Shown: positions 46,843 to 56,558 of the stretch, one piece after another
How the letters are laid out: each line of letters opens with the position of its first letter
Position numbering within the stretch: the stretch's first letter is position 1
Assembly: GCA_020053795.1 (NCBI GenBank)
Contig: JAGVMN010000019.1
Coordinates: 1-64,000 of the forward strand
DNA length: 64,000 nucleotides
Origin: Bacteroidia bacterium
GTDB taxonomy: Bacteria; Bacteroidota; Bacteroidia; NS11-12g; UBA9320
Direction of reading: 5' to 3'
The notes under the pieces: generated by a model
What the model saw: the letters and a program-made list of their open reading frames with translations, nothing else
Database searches by the model: none
What the model was told of the DNA's origin: nothing
Position numbers and translations under genes: made by a program

Positions 46843-47420
46843 TGAAATACTTCAATTTATTTTCTTTGTTCCGGACAGCCTTCGCTTTTACATTGTTGTC
46901 AATATCCGTAGCTTGCTTTTCACAGCACGAAGGACATGGTGGTGGTGGTACAACCACCCACACCGATACTGAAACCGAAAACTATCATTATGTATGTCCA
47001 ATGCATCCCGAGATAGGCTCCGATAAACCTGGCAACTGCGTGAAATGCGGGATGAAGTTGGAACAGAAAAAAATTGAAGAAAGCAAGCCAGGTAAAAGAG
47101 TTTATTATTACTGTCAGAATCACCCATCATTCCAATCTGATAAAAAGGGGAAATGCACTATATGTGGCAGGAAACTTAAAAAGGCGAAAGAGTTTTTTTA
47201 TGAATGGCTCGAAGCACCAAATTCGAAATTGCTTAAGCCGGCTTTTCTGTTGATAAAAGATAATAATCTCAAATTAGTACCGATCATTTTAAAAAAACAA
47301 CATGAACTCAAAAAAAAGGACTTGATTAGGATAACTGCTGTTTTCTTTTTTAACAATGAAATAAATAGCTTGGCAAAGGTTCGAAATGTAAAAACCAAAA
47401 CCGTATCAGCACGAAACTAA
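46842..47420 (+). CDS. Exported protein with two heavy-metal-binding domains
   Basis: A 192-residue protein with a signal peptide (cleavage near ACFSQ). A His/Gly-rich linker (HEGHGGGGTTTHTDTE) precedes two heavy-metal-binding domains: YVCPMHPEIGSDKPGNCVKCGMKL and a divergent YYCQNHPSF...GKCTICGRKL in which Met is replaced by Arg. The C-terminal ~80 residues are basic and hydrophobic, without a family match. Translation is coupled to the T9SS cargo gene (TGATG). It probably binds Cu/Ag in the periplasm. Confidence 0.8.
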   Translation: MKYFNLFSLFRTAFAFTLLSISVACFSQHEGHGGGGTTTHTDTETENYHYVCPMHPEIGSDKPGNCVKCGMKLEQKKIEESKPGKRVYYYCQNHPSFQSDKKGKCTICGRKLKKAKEFFYEWLEAPNSKLLKPAFLLIKDNNLKLVPIILKKQHELKKKDLIRITAVFFFNNEINSLAKVRNVKTKTVSARN

Positions 47421-47482
47421 TGGCTTAATAGAATAAAAATAAAAAATAGACATTCAGATTATAAACTCTAAATCAAACAAAA

Positions 47483-47806
47483 ATGAAAACAAAAATGAAA
47501 ACAAAAATGAATTTATCAGGCCTGTTAGTCTTGATAACTATTGCATTGGCAAGTTGTATGAAAGAACAAATGGCTTGTTGTGAATTGCCGGAAACAGCAA
47601 TGGCAGGACAACCGGTAAGCTTTAGCTCATCATGCAGTAGGGATGCCGGCAGATATAAGTGGGATTTTGGTGACGGTAACACTTCAAATGATGCCAACCC
47701 TACCCATACCTACAGTGCTGCTGGCACCTATATGGTAGTGATGATGGCCTTAAGCAGGAACGATAAAAAAAAGCATGAAACGTCTAAATCAATTACCGTT
47801 AAATAG
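47483..47806 (+). CDS. PKD-domain lipoprotein
   Basis: A 107-residue lipoprotein. The lipobox is LASC (Cys25 in this numbering), followed by MKEQMACCEL and a single PKD domain: GQPVSFSSSC...YKWDFGDGNTSNDANPTHTYSAAGTYMVV. The 5' end repeats ATGAAAACAAAA, giving three in-frame ATGs (47483, 47495, 47507), so the true start is ambiguous. PKD domains mediate extracellular binding. Cys pairs could add metal affinity. Placed between two metal-binding genes. Confidence 0.72.
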   Translation: MKTKMKTKMNLSGLLVLITIALASCMKEQMACCELPETAMAGQPVSFSSSCSRDAGRYKWDFGDGNTSNDANPTHTYSAAGTYMVVMMALSRNDKKKHETSKSITVK

Positions 47807-47814
47807 TAAAAAAT

Positions 47815-48246
47815 ATGAAACTGAAAAAATTGTCACTTGCAATAGTCTTAGTATTATTTTGTTTTACTGCTTCTGTAGCTCAACAATCTGACAGCAGTAA
47901 AGTGATTATGAAAACGGAATACACCTGCTCTATGCACCCTGAGATAATAAGTATTGATCCGGGATATTGTCCTAAATGTGGTATGAAATTAATTGAAAGG
48001 GAAATAAAAATAAGACCTGAAACATTAGCACAAACTTATACTTGTTCTATGCATCCAGAAGTGATTTCAGACAAACCGGGTAAGTGCCCCAAATGTGGAA
48101 TGAATTTAATTCTTAAAGGAGATAGTTCTAAGAAACACAAGGGTTGCATGGGTATGATGGGTGGCGAAATGGGACATCCTGCGAGGTATTTTGCTATTGG
48201 AGTTGTTGCTATGGTTGCCGTAATGATGCTATTTGTGTTTCGTTAA
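47815..48246 (+). CDS. Tandem heavy-metal-binding domain membrane protein
   Basis: A 143-residue protein. A signal peptide (ends near SVAQ) is followed by two near-identical heavy-metal-binding domains, YTCSMHPEIISIDPGYCPKCGMKL and YTCSMHPEVISDKPGKCPKCGMNL, a Met/Gly/His stretch (KGCMGMMGGEMGHP) and a C-terminal membrane helix (YFAIGVVAMVAVMMLFVF). The topology puts both domains in the periplasm, tethered to the inner membrane. It begins 8 bp after the PKD lipoprotein. Likely a Cu/Ag chaperone or sponge. Confidence 0.84.
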   Translation: MKLKKLSLAIVLVLFCFTASVAQQSDSSKVIMKTEYTCSMHPEIISIDPGYCPKCGMKLIEREIKIRPETLAQTYTCSMHPEVISDKPGKCPKCGMNLILKGDSSKKHKGCMGMMGGEMGHPARYFAIGVVAMVAVMMLFVFR

Positions 48247-48392
48247 AGTTGGGTATGAATGAATAACGTCAAAATTCAATTAATATTCAACGTCATTATG
48301 GAGCAAAGCAAGGAAACATAAACTGTGTTTTCGCTTTATTCTTTAAAGACTTCATGTCGTTTTGATGAGCAAAAATGTAATAGAATTAAGTT

Positions 48393-49430
48393 ATGATTAA
48401 AATAGAAAAACTGGGAATAATTCTGAGTCCTTCGGAAAGGGAGTTTGAAAACCTTGGTGTATGCAATCCCGGCATTTATCAGGAAGGGAACAGCGTACAC
48501 ATCTTTTACAGGGCTATACAGGAAGGAAACTTTTCTACCATTGGATATTGCAAAACCGAAGGGCCGGTTCAAATCACAGAAAGACACGAGGAACCTGTAA
48601 TTATCAGAGATTTCGAGTATGAGCGACACGGAGTGGAAGATGCACGAATTGTTAAAATAGATGGCACTTTCTATCTGAACTATACGGCATACGATGGCGT
48701 CAATGCAATGGGGGCTCTCGCTACTTCAAGCAATTTAATTCATTTTAAAAAACATGGCATTGTTACCCCACCGGTCAATTATGAAGAATATGAATGCTTT
48801 GTAACATGCTGCAATGGTGATAAACTAAATCCAAAATACCATCACTATTATAATCTTTTTGCAGAGATTGGGTTGGTTGAAGACAAGTTTAGGTTGCTTA
48901 GAGACAAAGATGTAGTGCTTTTCCCAAGAAAAATAAAGGGGAAGTTTGCCATGCTTCATCGCATCTGGCCTGGTATTCAAATAGTGTATTTTGATGATTG
49001 GAGTGATTTGACCAAACCTTTCTGGGAAGATTATCTTAAAAACCTGAGCGATCATATTGTTTTAGATCCGAAAGACATTTTTGAAGTTAAATATATTGGT
49101 GCCGGCGGACCACCCATAGAAACGCACGATGGTTGGTTATTAATCTATCACGGCGTTCAGGAAACTACCACCGGAAGAACGTATCATGCTAAAGTTGCTT
49201 TACTGCAATCCGACAATCCGCAGATTGAAATTGCGAGATTGCACTATCCGCTCATTTCCCCAACCATGGAATGGGAAAAGGAGGGAGTCGTGAATAATGT
49301 CGTATTCCCAACCGGCCATTCCCTGTTCGGAAACGATTTGTATTTATATTATGGTGCCGGAGATAAGCATATTTCCGTTGCCAAATTAGATATCAATGAA
49401 CTCCTGTTGGAATTAAAACGACAACCATAA
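48393..49430 (+). CDS. GH130-type glycoside phosphorylase/hydrolase
   Basis: A 345-residue soluble protein with the GH130 five-bladed propeller pattern: NPGIYQEGNSVHIFYRA, HGVEDARIVKIDGTFYLNYTAYDG, the phosphate-site-like KGKFAMLHRIWPGIQIV and the hallmark GAGGPPIETHDGWLLIYHGV. GH130 enzymes mostly phosphorolyse or hydrolyse beta-mannosides. There is no signal peptide, so it is cytoplasmic. It is followed 6 bp later by a glycosyltransferase, and the two form a carbohydrate module within the metal island. The mannoside substrate is inferred from the family only. Confidence 0.85.
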   Translation: MIKIEKLGIILSPSEREFENLGVCNPGIYQEGNSVHIFYRAIQEGNFSTIGYCKTEGPVQITERHEEPVIIRDFEYERHGVEDARIVKIDGTFYLNYTAYDGVNAMGALATSSNLIHFKKHGIVTPPVNYEEYECFVTCCNGDKLNPKYHHYYNLFAEIGLVEDKFRLLRDKDVVLFPRKIKGKFAMLHRIWPGIQIVYFDDWSDLTKPFWEDYLKNLSDHIVLDPKDIFEVKYIGAGGPPIETHDGWLLIYHGVQETTTGRTYHAKVALLQSDNPQIEIARLHYPLISPTMEWEKEGVVNNVVFPTGHSLFGNDLYLYYGAGDKHISVAKLDINELLLELKRQP

Positions 49431-49436
49431 TCGAAT

Positions 49437-51803
49437 ATGAAGTTTCTTGAAAGAGGTATGAAAATGCTGATCATCAGCTCTTACAGTCCGCGAGAATGTG
49501 GTTTGGCCACCTTTTCAAATGACATTTTAAATGCGATTAAGCAAGTGTTTGGCAGTTCAATACCCATAGAGGTGTGTGCCCTTCAAAATGATGAATACCG
49601 CCTTCAATACGGCAAAGAAGTCACTTACATTTTATCTGCTCATTCTTTTGATGATTATCGGTGGGTAGCCGAAGAAATTAATGGTCGAAATGATATAGGA
49701 CTTGTTTGCGTGCAACATGAATTTGGGCTTTTTGGCGGAGACTATGGCGATCACCTGTTATCATTTCTATTGGCACTGAATAAACCCATTGTCACTGTTT
49801 TTCATACAGTTTTGCCGAATCCCGTCGAAGATCGGAAAAATGTAGTTCAAGCCATCGCCAACCTATCTGACAGAATTGTTGTTCTGACCAAAAAGTCGGA
49901 AGATATTTTGGTCGGCCACTATGGTTTTCAAAGATCTAAAATCAAGGTGATCCCTCATGGCACTCATATCGTGCTTTGGGAACAGAAAGAAAAGCTCAAA
50001 GCTCAACTTCACTTCAAAGACAAAATAGTGATGACCACTTTTGGTTTAATCAGCGAAAACAAAAGCATTGAAACTGTACTGTATGCCTTACCGGAAGTGG
50101 TAAAGCAACATCCTGAAGTGATTTATCTGGTACTAGGAAAAACTCACCCTGAAATCATTAAAAGAGAAGGTGAAAAATACCGCAATATGCTCCTTGAGAT
50201 TGTCAGTGACCTGGGCATCACAGATCATGTGATTTTCATCAATGAGTATCTCGGATTAAAACAATTGTTGAACTATTTGACTTTGTCCGACATCTATTTA
50301 TTTACTACCAAAGACCCACATCAAGCAGTAAGTGGCACTTTTTCTTATGCCATGAGTTGTGGTTGTGCTGTTATTTCAACTCCAATTCCGCATGCTCTTG
50401 AAAGTCTTGATTCGGGTACCGGCCTGTTACTGGACGGGTTTGGAAACCCTGAAGCTTTCAAAAAAGCCATTTTAACGTTGATAGAAAATAAAGAAGAACG
50501 AATTGTAATGGGGAAAAATGCTTATTGTCAGACCCATACATCAACCTGGGAAAATGTGGCCATTCAGTATGGGCTTTTATTCGGTGAACTGACCAACAGG
50601 TCCGAAGACCTCAGGTTTTGTTTACCACCTATCAATACAGATCATATAAAAAAACTTACCACTGACTTCGGAATACTGCAATTTTCAAGATTCAGCCAGC
50701 CCGATCCTGACTCGGGATACACACTGGATGATAATGCTAGGGCTTTGATCAATTTGATCATGTATTATGAAATTTATAAGGACGACAATGCTTTGAAATT
50801 AGCAAATACTTATTTGAGTTTTATTGAGTCTATGCAGCGGGAGAGTGGTTGGTTTGACAATTACAAGAGCTACCACCGACAATTGACAACTCAAAATTCA
50901 GCAGTGAATCTTGAAGACTCAAACGGGAGGGCACTTTGGAGTCTTGGCTATACCATTTCTCACAGGCACGTTCTCCCACAAGAAATGGTGTTGAGGGCTG
51001 AAAATTGTTGGAGAAAAGCTATTAATGGTTTGACTCATGTGACCTCCCCCAGAGCTATTTCTTATATCATCAAGGGACTTTATCATTTCTATTCGGTTTA
51101 TAAAGAAGATACCATCAGAGAGTCGGCCAATCGGTTTGCCGATCAATTATTGTATCATTATAACTTCAATTCCGGACATAAATGGCATTGGTACGAGGAC
51201 TATATGACCTATGCCAACACCGTCATGCCTGAGGCCATGATGTATAGCCATTTAATAACAGGTAACGAGCTGTATAAGAAAATTGCCATTCTCACTTTTG
51301 ATTTTCTTTTGTCTCACTATTTTATGAAAGGACAACTAAAAGTAATCTCAAACCGGGGATGGTTTAAGAAGGAAAATGACAGAGTTTTTTACGGCGAACA
51401 ACCTATAGAAGTTGCAACAACCATTATTGCTTTAGATTTGTTCTACGAGATCACCGGAAATGAAAAATACAAAGACCAGTTGGAACTCGCGTTCAGTTGG
51501 TTTCTTGGGAATAACCACCTCAGGCAAATCATGTATAACCCTGTAAACGGGGCCTCTTATGACGGTCTGGAAGACACACAGGTAAATATAAATCAGGGAG
51601 CAGAATCAACATTGTGTTTTTTCAAAGCGAGGATTATTATGGAGAAGTACGTTGTAGAAGGAACTTTTAATAAGTCTGACAATAATTTGTTGTCAGGTCA
51701 GTTAATCAATTTTGAAAAAATACAAAAAACCAAAAATAACGAATTTGCTTTTGCCAACCAGGCCTTTACAAGTAAATCAAGAAAATTTACAAAAAACAAT
51801 TAA
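49437..51803 (+). CDS. Two-domain protein: GT4 glycosyltransferase plus alpha/alpha-barrel domain
   Basis: A 788-residue cytoplasmic protein. Residues about 9-385 are a GT-B family 4 glycosyltransferase (SSYSPRECGLATFSNDILNA; KIKVIPHGTH; TTFGLISENKSIETVLYAL; GTFSYAMSCGCAVISTPIPHALE). Residues about 400-750 look like an (alpha/alpha)6 barrel as in glycoside hydrolases (DPDSGYTLDDNARALINL, LEDSNGRALWSLG, YEDYMTYANTVMPEAMM, VISNRGWF, INQGAESTLCFF). The second domain has acidic pairs that could be catalytic. The gene follows GH130 by 6 bp. Pairing synthesis and cleavage suggests a glycan made and remobilised in the cytoplasm. The product is unknown. Confidence 0.8.
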   Translation: MKFLERGMKMLIISSYSPRECGLATFSNDILNAIKQVFGSSIPIEVCALQNDEYRLQYGKEVTYILSAHSFDDYRWVAEEINGRNDIGLVCVQHEFGLFGGDYGDHLLSFLLALNKPIVTVFHTVLPNPVEDRKNVVQAIANLSDRIVVLTKKSEDILVGHYGFQRSKIKVIPHGTHIVLWEQKEKLKAQLHFKDKIVMTTFGLISENKSIETVLYALPEVVKQHPEVIYLVLGKTHPEIIKREGEKYRNMLLEIVSDLGITDHVIFINEYLGLKQLLNYLTLSDIYLFTTKDPHQAVSGTFSYAMSCGCAVISTPIPHALESLDSGTGLLLDGFGNPEAFKKAILTLIENKEERIVMGKNAYCQTHTSTWENVAIQYGLLFGELTNRSEDLRFCLPPINTDHIKKLTTDFGILQFSRFSQPDPDSGYTLDDNARALINLIMYYEIYKDDNALKLANTYLSFIESMQRESGWFDNYKSYHRQLTTQNSAVNLEDSNGRALWSLGYTISHRHVLPQEMVLRAENCWRKAINGLTHVTSPRAISYIIKGLYHFYSVYKEDTIRESANRFADQLLYHYNFNSGHKWHWYEDYMTYANTVMPEAMMYSHLITGNELYKKIAILTFDFLLSHYFMKGQLKVISNRGWFKKENDRVFYGEQPIEVATTIIALDLFYEITGNEKYKDQLELAFSWFLGNNHLRQIMYNPVNGASYDGLEDTQVNINQGAESTLCFFKARIIMEKYVVEGTFNKSDNNLLSGQLINFEKIQKTKNNEFAFANQAFTSKSRKFTKNN

Positions 51804-51806
51804 TAT

Positions 51807-52706
51807 ATGGACAGACGAAATGTATTAGGTTATTCTGGCGGGGGAGATACTTTTTCTCTTTTTGTAAATTCTCCATTATTTATTTCATCGTGCAAAAAAA
51901 AACAGCATAACAGTATGAAAATGAAGAGAGGGAATGCGGCAGAGATTATCGAAGCAGCAAGTGCTGTGTCGCATAACTATCCTAGTGTTAAAGGAAGATT
52001 AGAAGAGATAACCACCAAATTCACTAACCAAACAACGTATAAAAAAAGATATTCACAAGTATCGGGTTATCATAGCAAATCAATCTTAGTCCCGGCTATA
52101 AAAATCAATTCCGGAGATAGGATAAAGATCAAATTACAAAATCAACCTTCGGGGCCAGGAAATATACACAGGCATAGATTGGTAAACCCAGCTTTGATGG
52201 ATGATCATTCATCAGATACAGCACATTCCGGCTCCTCATTCAAGTATTGTATGACTGTAACTCAGCGTGCTGCATTGAATTGGTTTCATCCGCACATTTA
52301 TGGATACACCGTAATGAAGACGTATAAAGGGCTGGATGGAATATTCAGAATAAATGATATGGAGGAACAAGACCTGAATCGTCCTTCGGGTATTTTTTTT
52401 ACAATTCGGCTTATAATCCAAGGTAAACAGATATTTCGTGATTATACACCTGACTATGCTGCACCAATAACGGATATTACAACACAAAATTTCGAACAAT
52501 ATTTTTTCGTAAATGGAGATTCTTCACCCCTTCCATTTGCAAACAAGTGTCTTTACTTAATACGGGTGATAAATGGTTCCAATGCAAGAATAAATAATCC
52601 GGGATTAAATAAAGGCTTTACCTTCTCTGAATGGCCCGTTTTATTCAAATATGCACAACTTCTAACGATTATTCGAAAACTACAAATATTTATATTTTCA
52701 AATTAA
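51807..52706 (+). pseudogene. Degenerate multicopper oxidase remnant
   Basis: A 299-codon frame clearly related to CueO-type multicopper oxidases: an N-terminus like a Tat/lipoprotein signal (MDRRNVLGYSGGGDTF...LFISSCKKK), INSGDRIKIKLQNQPSGPGN, AALNWFHPHIYGYTVMKTYKGLDG and LYLIRVINGSNARINN. Copper ligands are lost: the first HxHG motif reads NIHRHRLVN and the second HPHxHG reads HPHIYG. The C-terminal half, with the third cupredoxin domain, is absent, and the last ~25 residues no longer resemble the family. It ends inside the region just before cusA. Interpreted as a decayed gene, although the frame is still open. Confidence 0.72.
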
Positions 52707-52714
52707 CTAAGACG

Positions 52715-55700
52715 ATGCTAAACAAAATAATTCGTTACTTTTTAGAAAACAGGCTTATCGCTTTCATGCTCCTTTTTGGTTTTGTCGCTTGGGGGATTAC
52801 TACTTCTCCATTTAACTGGAATTTAGAATGGTTCCCACGCAACCCCATTGCAGTAGATGCTATTCCGGATATTGGCGAAAATCAACAAATTATTGCTACA
52901 GGTTGGATGGGTCGAAATCCGGAGGATATAGAAAATCAAATTACCTATCCACTATCTACTGCTTTACTCGGAATACCGGGTATAAAAGATATTCGCAGTA
53001 CTTCCATGTTTGGGATGTCGTTCATCTATCTCATTTTTGAGGAAAAAATTGATTTTTACTGGAGTCGTTCCCGTATTTTGGAGAAATTAAATTCCCTGCC
53101 ACCGGGCACACTTCCGCAAGGTGTACAGCCCACCATGGGACCGGATGCCACTGCTCTCGGACAAGTTTTTTGGTACACACTCGAAGGCCGAGATCCAAAA
53201 ACAGGAAAACCAACCGGAGGATGGGATCCACAAGAGTTAAGAACCATTCAAGATTTTTATCTAAGATATATACTCAATGCCGTTTCCGGAGTTTCTGAAG
53301 TTGCTTCTATTGGCGGCTTTGTGAAAGAATACCAGGTGGATATGGACCCCAATGCACTCAAGGAAAACCGGATTAGTGCGGAACAAGTGATGAATGCAGT
53401 AATGAAAAGCAACATTGATGTGGGTGCAGCAACCATCGAAATAAATAAAGCCCAATACTACGTCCGTGGATTGGGTTACATCAAAAAATTGAAAGATTTG
53501 GAAAACGCCGTTGTTGATGTACGCAACAATATTCCTCTCCGAATAAAAGATGTGGCCAAAGTTAATTTTGGTCCTGCCATTCGTATTGGAGGCTTAGATA
53601 AGGAAGGTTCTGAGGCCGTTGGAGCCGTTGTTGTGGCCCGTTATAAATCCAACCCATTAGCCGTGATTGAAAGCATTAAAAAGAAAATTGCAGAAATCAC
53701 ACCCGGGTTACCCTCTAAAACATTGGCTGATGGAACAGTCTCTAAAGTTTCCGTAGTTCCATTTTACGATCGAACCGGATTAATAAAAGAAACGATCGGC
53801 ACCTTAGAGTCGTCCTTATCTCACGAAATTCTCATTTCTATTATTGTAATTATCGTGTTACTGATGAATCTTCGGGCGTCTTTTATTGTTGCATTTTTCT
53901 TACCCGTTGGTGTGTTGATGACTTTTGGAGCGATGAAAGTATTTGGTATTGATGCCAATATTGTTGCTTTATCAGGAATTGCAATTGCCATTGGAGTCAT
54001 GATTGACTTGGGCGTTGTAGATATTGAAAACATTATTCGACATCTGGAGATGCCAGAAAATCACAATGCAAAAGGTCGGAAATTAATAGAAGTTATCTAT
54101 ACAGGAGCCTCCGAAGTAAGAACTGCCGTAACTGTTGCACTGGCCACTACTATTGTAGGTTTTCTTCCGGTTTTTGCTATGGAGGCAGCCGAAGGAAAAT
54201 TGTTTACACCACTGGCCTACACCAAAACTTTTGCCATGGTGGCTTCTTATGTTTCCGGAATGATTGCTTTACCTGCATTAACCTACTATGTTTTTTCCGT
54301 ACGTGCCAATACCAAAAGGGTACATATTATTTTTAACGTTTCTTTGCTGTTTGCAGGACCTTTGTTTGCTATTCTTTGGGGCATATATCCTGCATTGGCT
54401 CTAACAGCATTGGGCATTAATAATTTACTGGAAAATCGTTGGCCTGAAAAATACAAAAAAATTCCTGACCTCATCAATAATGGAATCATTCTATTGGTAG
54501 CAGTTTATTATTTAGCTGTTGAATGGATGCCTTTGGGTGTCGCCAACAGTGTACTGGTTAATATACTTTTTGTTGGGGGAATTACGGCCTTCATTCTTGG
54601 AATTATTTCTTTGGTTGTTAACCATTACGAAAAAACGTTGAGATGGTGTTTAGCCAACAAATTCAAATTTATGTTACTTCCATTTTTTACACTTTTGTTG
54701 GGCTTTACCGTTTGGCAAGGAGGTGAAAAAATATTCGGTTGGATAGCAAATGGAACTGAGAAAATTGGTTGGAATGTCCGTCAAACTTCCCTATGGGAAA
54801 GTCTCATACATAAATTTCCGGGTACAGGTAAAGAATTTATGCCAGCACTTAATGAAGGCTCTTTTTTGCTGATGCCAACCACCATGCCTCATTCAGGAGT
54901 GGAAGAAAATATGGATGTAATTGCAGTGCTTGACCAACGGGTTCGTGCAATCCCTGAAGTAGAAGTAGTAGTTGGAAAATGGGGACGTGCTAACTCTGCC
55001 CTAGACCCTTCACCGGTTTCGATGTACGAAAATCTCATTAACTACAAATCCGAATACATCCAAAACGAGGATGGTTACCGGATGCGTTTTAAAGTAGATG
55101 ATGATGGTAATTTTCTACTGAAAGATTCCACCACTTATAAAATAGAAAAAGACGGGTATAAAACTATTTTTGCTCATCAGCTTATTAGCGATGAAAGTGG
55201 AGAATACTTCCGCCAGTGGCGGCCCGAAATAAAAAAAGCGAATGACATTTGGAAAGAAATTATCAAAGCCGCATCAATTCCGGGCATGACTTCTGCCCCT
55301 AAAATTCAACCCATCGAAACGCGTTTGATAATGTTGCAAACAGGAATGAGGGCACCAATGGGTATGAAGGTGTTTGGACCAGACCTTGCTACCATCGAAA
55401 AAGTGGGTATTGATTTAGAAAACGTACTTAAAGAAGTTCCATCCGTTTCGGCAGTTTCTGTTTTCGCCGATAGAATTGTTGGTACGCCCTATTTGGAGAT
55501 AGAAATAAATAGAGAAGCCATTGCCCGTTATGGGTTAACAATAGAAGAAATGCAAACGACAATCAGTTCTGCTATTGGTGGAGAAAAAATTTCTACCACT
55601 GTTGAAGGGCGAGAACGGTTTCCGATTCGTATTCGTTACGCCCGAGCTTACCGTGATAATCCCGCAGACTTAAAGAAAATTTTGATTCCCACACCCATCA

Positions 55701-56542
55701 TGGTTCAAGTTCCATTAGGAGAATTGGCTGAAATAACCTACAAACGTGGACCCCAAATGATACGTGGTGAAAATACATTTTTGTCAGGTTTTGTGATATT
55801 TGATAAAAAACCCGCGTATGCCGAAGTAGATGTTGTGGAAGAAGCACAACGATTTATTGATTCTAAAATAAAATCGGGTGATCTTGTTATTCCTCCGGGA
55901 GTTTCCTATAAATTTTCGGGTAATTTTGAAAATCAGGTTAGGGCAACCAAACGCCTGATGATAGTTGTTCCCCTGTCGTTATTGGTAATATTTATGATTC
56001 TTTATTTTCAGTTTAAAACTGTTACGGCCTCTTTTATTCACTTTTCGGGCGTTTTTGTTGCCTTTGCAGGGGGTTTTATCTTGATTTGGTTATATGGACA
56101 GGATTGGTTTTTAAACTTTTCTGTAGCTGGGATAAACATGCGTGACTTGTTTCAAATTCATCCAATTAATTTGAGCGTTGCTGTTTGGGTAGGATTTATT
56201 GCCTTGTTTGGAATAGCAACCAATGATGGGGTAATCATGGGAACATATATTCATCAAATCTTCGAAAAATTAAATCCAAAAACAATTGAAGAAGTTCGAG
56301 AAGCTGTTGTTATTGCAGGAAAAAAACGGGTTCGTCCCGCCATGATGACCGGTGCTTGTGCCATTATCGCCTTATTGCCGGTACTGACCTCTACCGGTAA
56401 AGGGGCCGACATTATGGTTCCGATTGCTATTCCAACTTTTGGGGGTATGGTAATACAAATGATGACTATATTGGTCGTACCTATTTTACAATATATCTGG
56501 CGGGCTAATGTGATCAAAAAGGAATTAAAACAAAAACAATAA
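52715..56542 (+). CDS. cusA: Heavy-metal RND efflux pump (CusA/CzcA family)
   Basis: A 1275-residue inner-membrane RND transporter that exports Cu(I)/Ag(I) or divalent metals through a tripartite complex. The start MLNKIIRYFLENRLIAFMLL is typical; the 28-codon longer track start overlaps the oxidase remnant. Family segments include DAIPDIGENQQIIATGWMGR, GIAIAIGVMIDLGVVDIENI (proton relay in TM4), MPALNEGSFLLMPTTMP and GIATNDGVIMGTYI. About 12 membrane helices are visible plus two large periplasmic loops. Length exceeds E. coli CusA (1047), due to an extra membrane region around residues 560-680. Methionines in the porter domain suit Cu/Ag, so CusA is favoured over CzcA. TolC and adaptor genes follow. 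Confidence 0.9.
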   Translation: MLNKIIRYFLENRLIAFMLLFGFVAWGITTSPFNWNLEWFPRNPIAVDAIPDIGENQQIIATGWMGRNPEDIENQITYPLSTALLGIPGIKDIRSTSMFGMSFIYLIFEEKIDFYWSRSRILEKLNSLPPGTLPQGVQPTMGPDATALGQVFWYTLEGRDPKTGKPTGGWDPQELRTIQDFYLRYILNAVSGVSEVASIGGFVKEYQVDMDPNALKENRISAEQVMNAVMKSNIDVGAATIEINKAQYYVRGLGYIKKLKDLENAVVDVRNNIPLRIKDVAKVNFGPAIRIGGLDKEGSEAVGAVVVARYKSNPLAVIESIKKKIAEITPGLPSKTLADGTVSKVSVVPFYDRTGLIKETIGTLESSLSHEILISIIVIIVLLMNLRASFIVAFFLPVGVLMTFGAMKVFGIDANIVALSGIAIAIGVMIDLGVVDIENIIRHLEMPENHNAKGRKLIEVIYTGASEVRTAVTVALATTIVGFLPVFAMEAAEGKLFTPLAYTKTFAMVASYVSGMIALPALTYYVFSVRANTKRVHIIFNVSLLFAGPLFAILWGIYPALALTALGINNLLENRWPEKYKKIPDLINNGIILLVAVYYLAVEWMPLGVANSVLVNILFVGGITAFILGIISLVVNHYEKTLRWCLANKFKFMLLPFFTLLLGFTVWQGGEKIFGWIANGTEKIGWNVRQTSLWESLIHKFPGTGKEFMPALNEGSFLLMPTTMPHSGVEENMDVIAVLDQRVRAIPEVEVVVGKWGRANSALDPSPVSMYENLINYKSEYIQNEDGYRMRFKVDDDGNFLLKDSTTYKIEKDGYKTIFAHQLISDESGEYFRQWRPEIKKANDIWKEIIKAASIPGMTSAPKIQPIETRLIMLQTGMRAPMGMKVFGPDLATIEKVGIDLENVLKEVPSVSAVSVFADRIVGTPYLEIEINREAIARYGLTIEEMQTTISSAIGGEKISTTVEGRERFPIRIRYARAYRDNPADLKKILIPTPIMVQVPLGELAEITYKRGPQMIRGENTFLSGFVIFDKKPAYAEVDVVEEAQRFIDSKIKSGDLVIPPGVSYKFSGNFENQVRATKRLMIVVPLSLLVIFMILYFQFKTVTASFIHFSGVFVAFAGGFILIWLYGQDWFLNFSVAGINMRDLFQIHPINLSVAVWVGFIALFGIATNDGVIMGTYIHQIFEKLNPKTIEEVREAVVIAGKKRVRPAMMTGACAIIALLPVLTSTGKGADIMVPIAIPTFGGMVIQMMTILVVPILQYIWRANVIKKELKQKQ

Positions 56543-56558
56543 TAATAAGAATATATAG

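Noticed and set aside
52631-52714. N-terminal 28 codons of the track CusA ORF
   Set aside because: They overlap the oxidase remnant and do not resemble RND transporters; the family start is ATG 52715.
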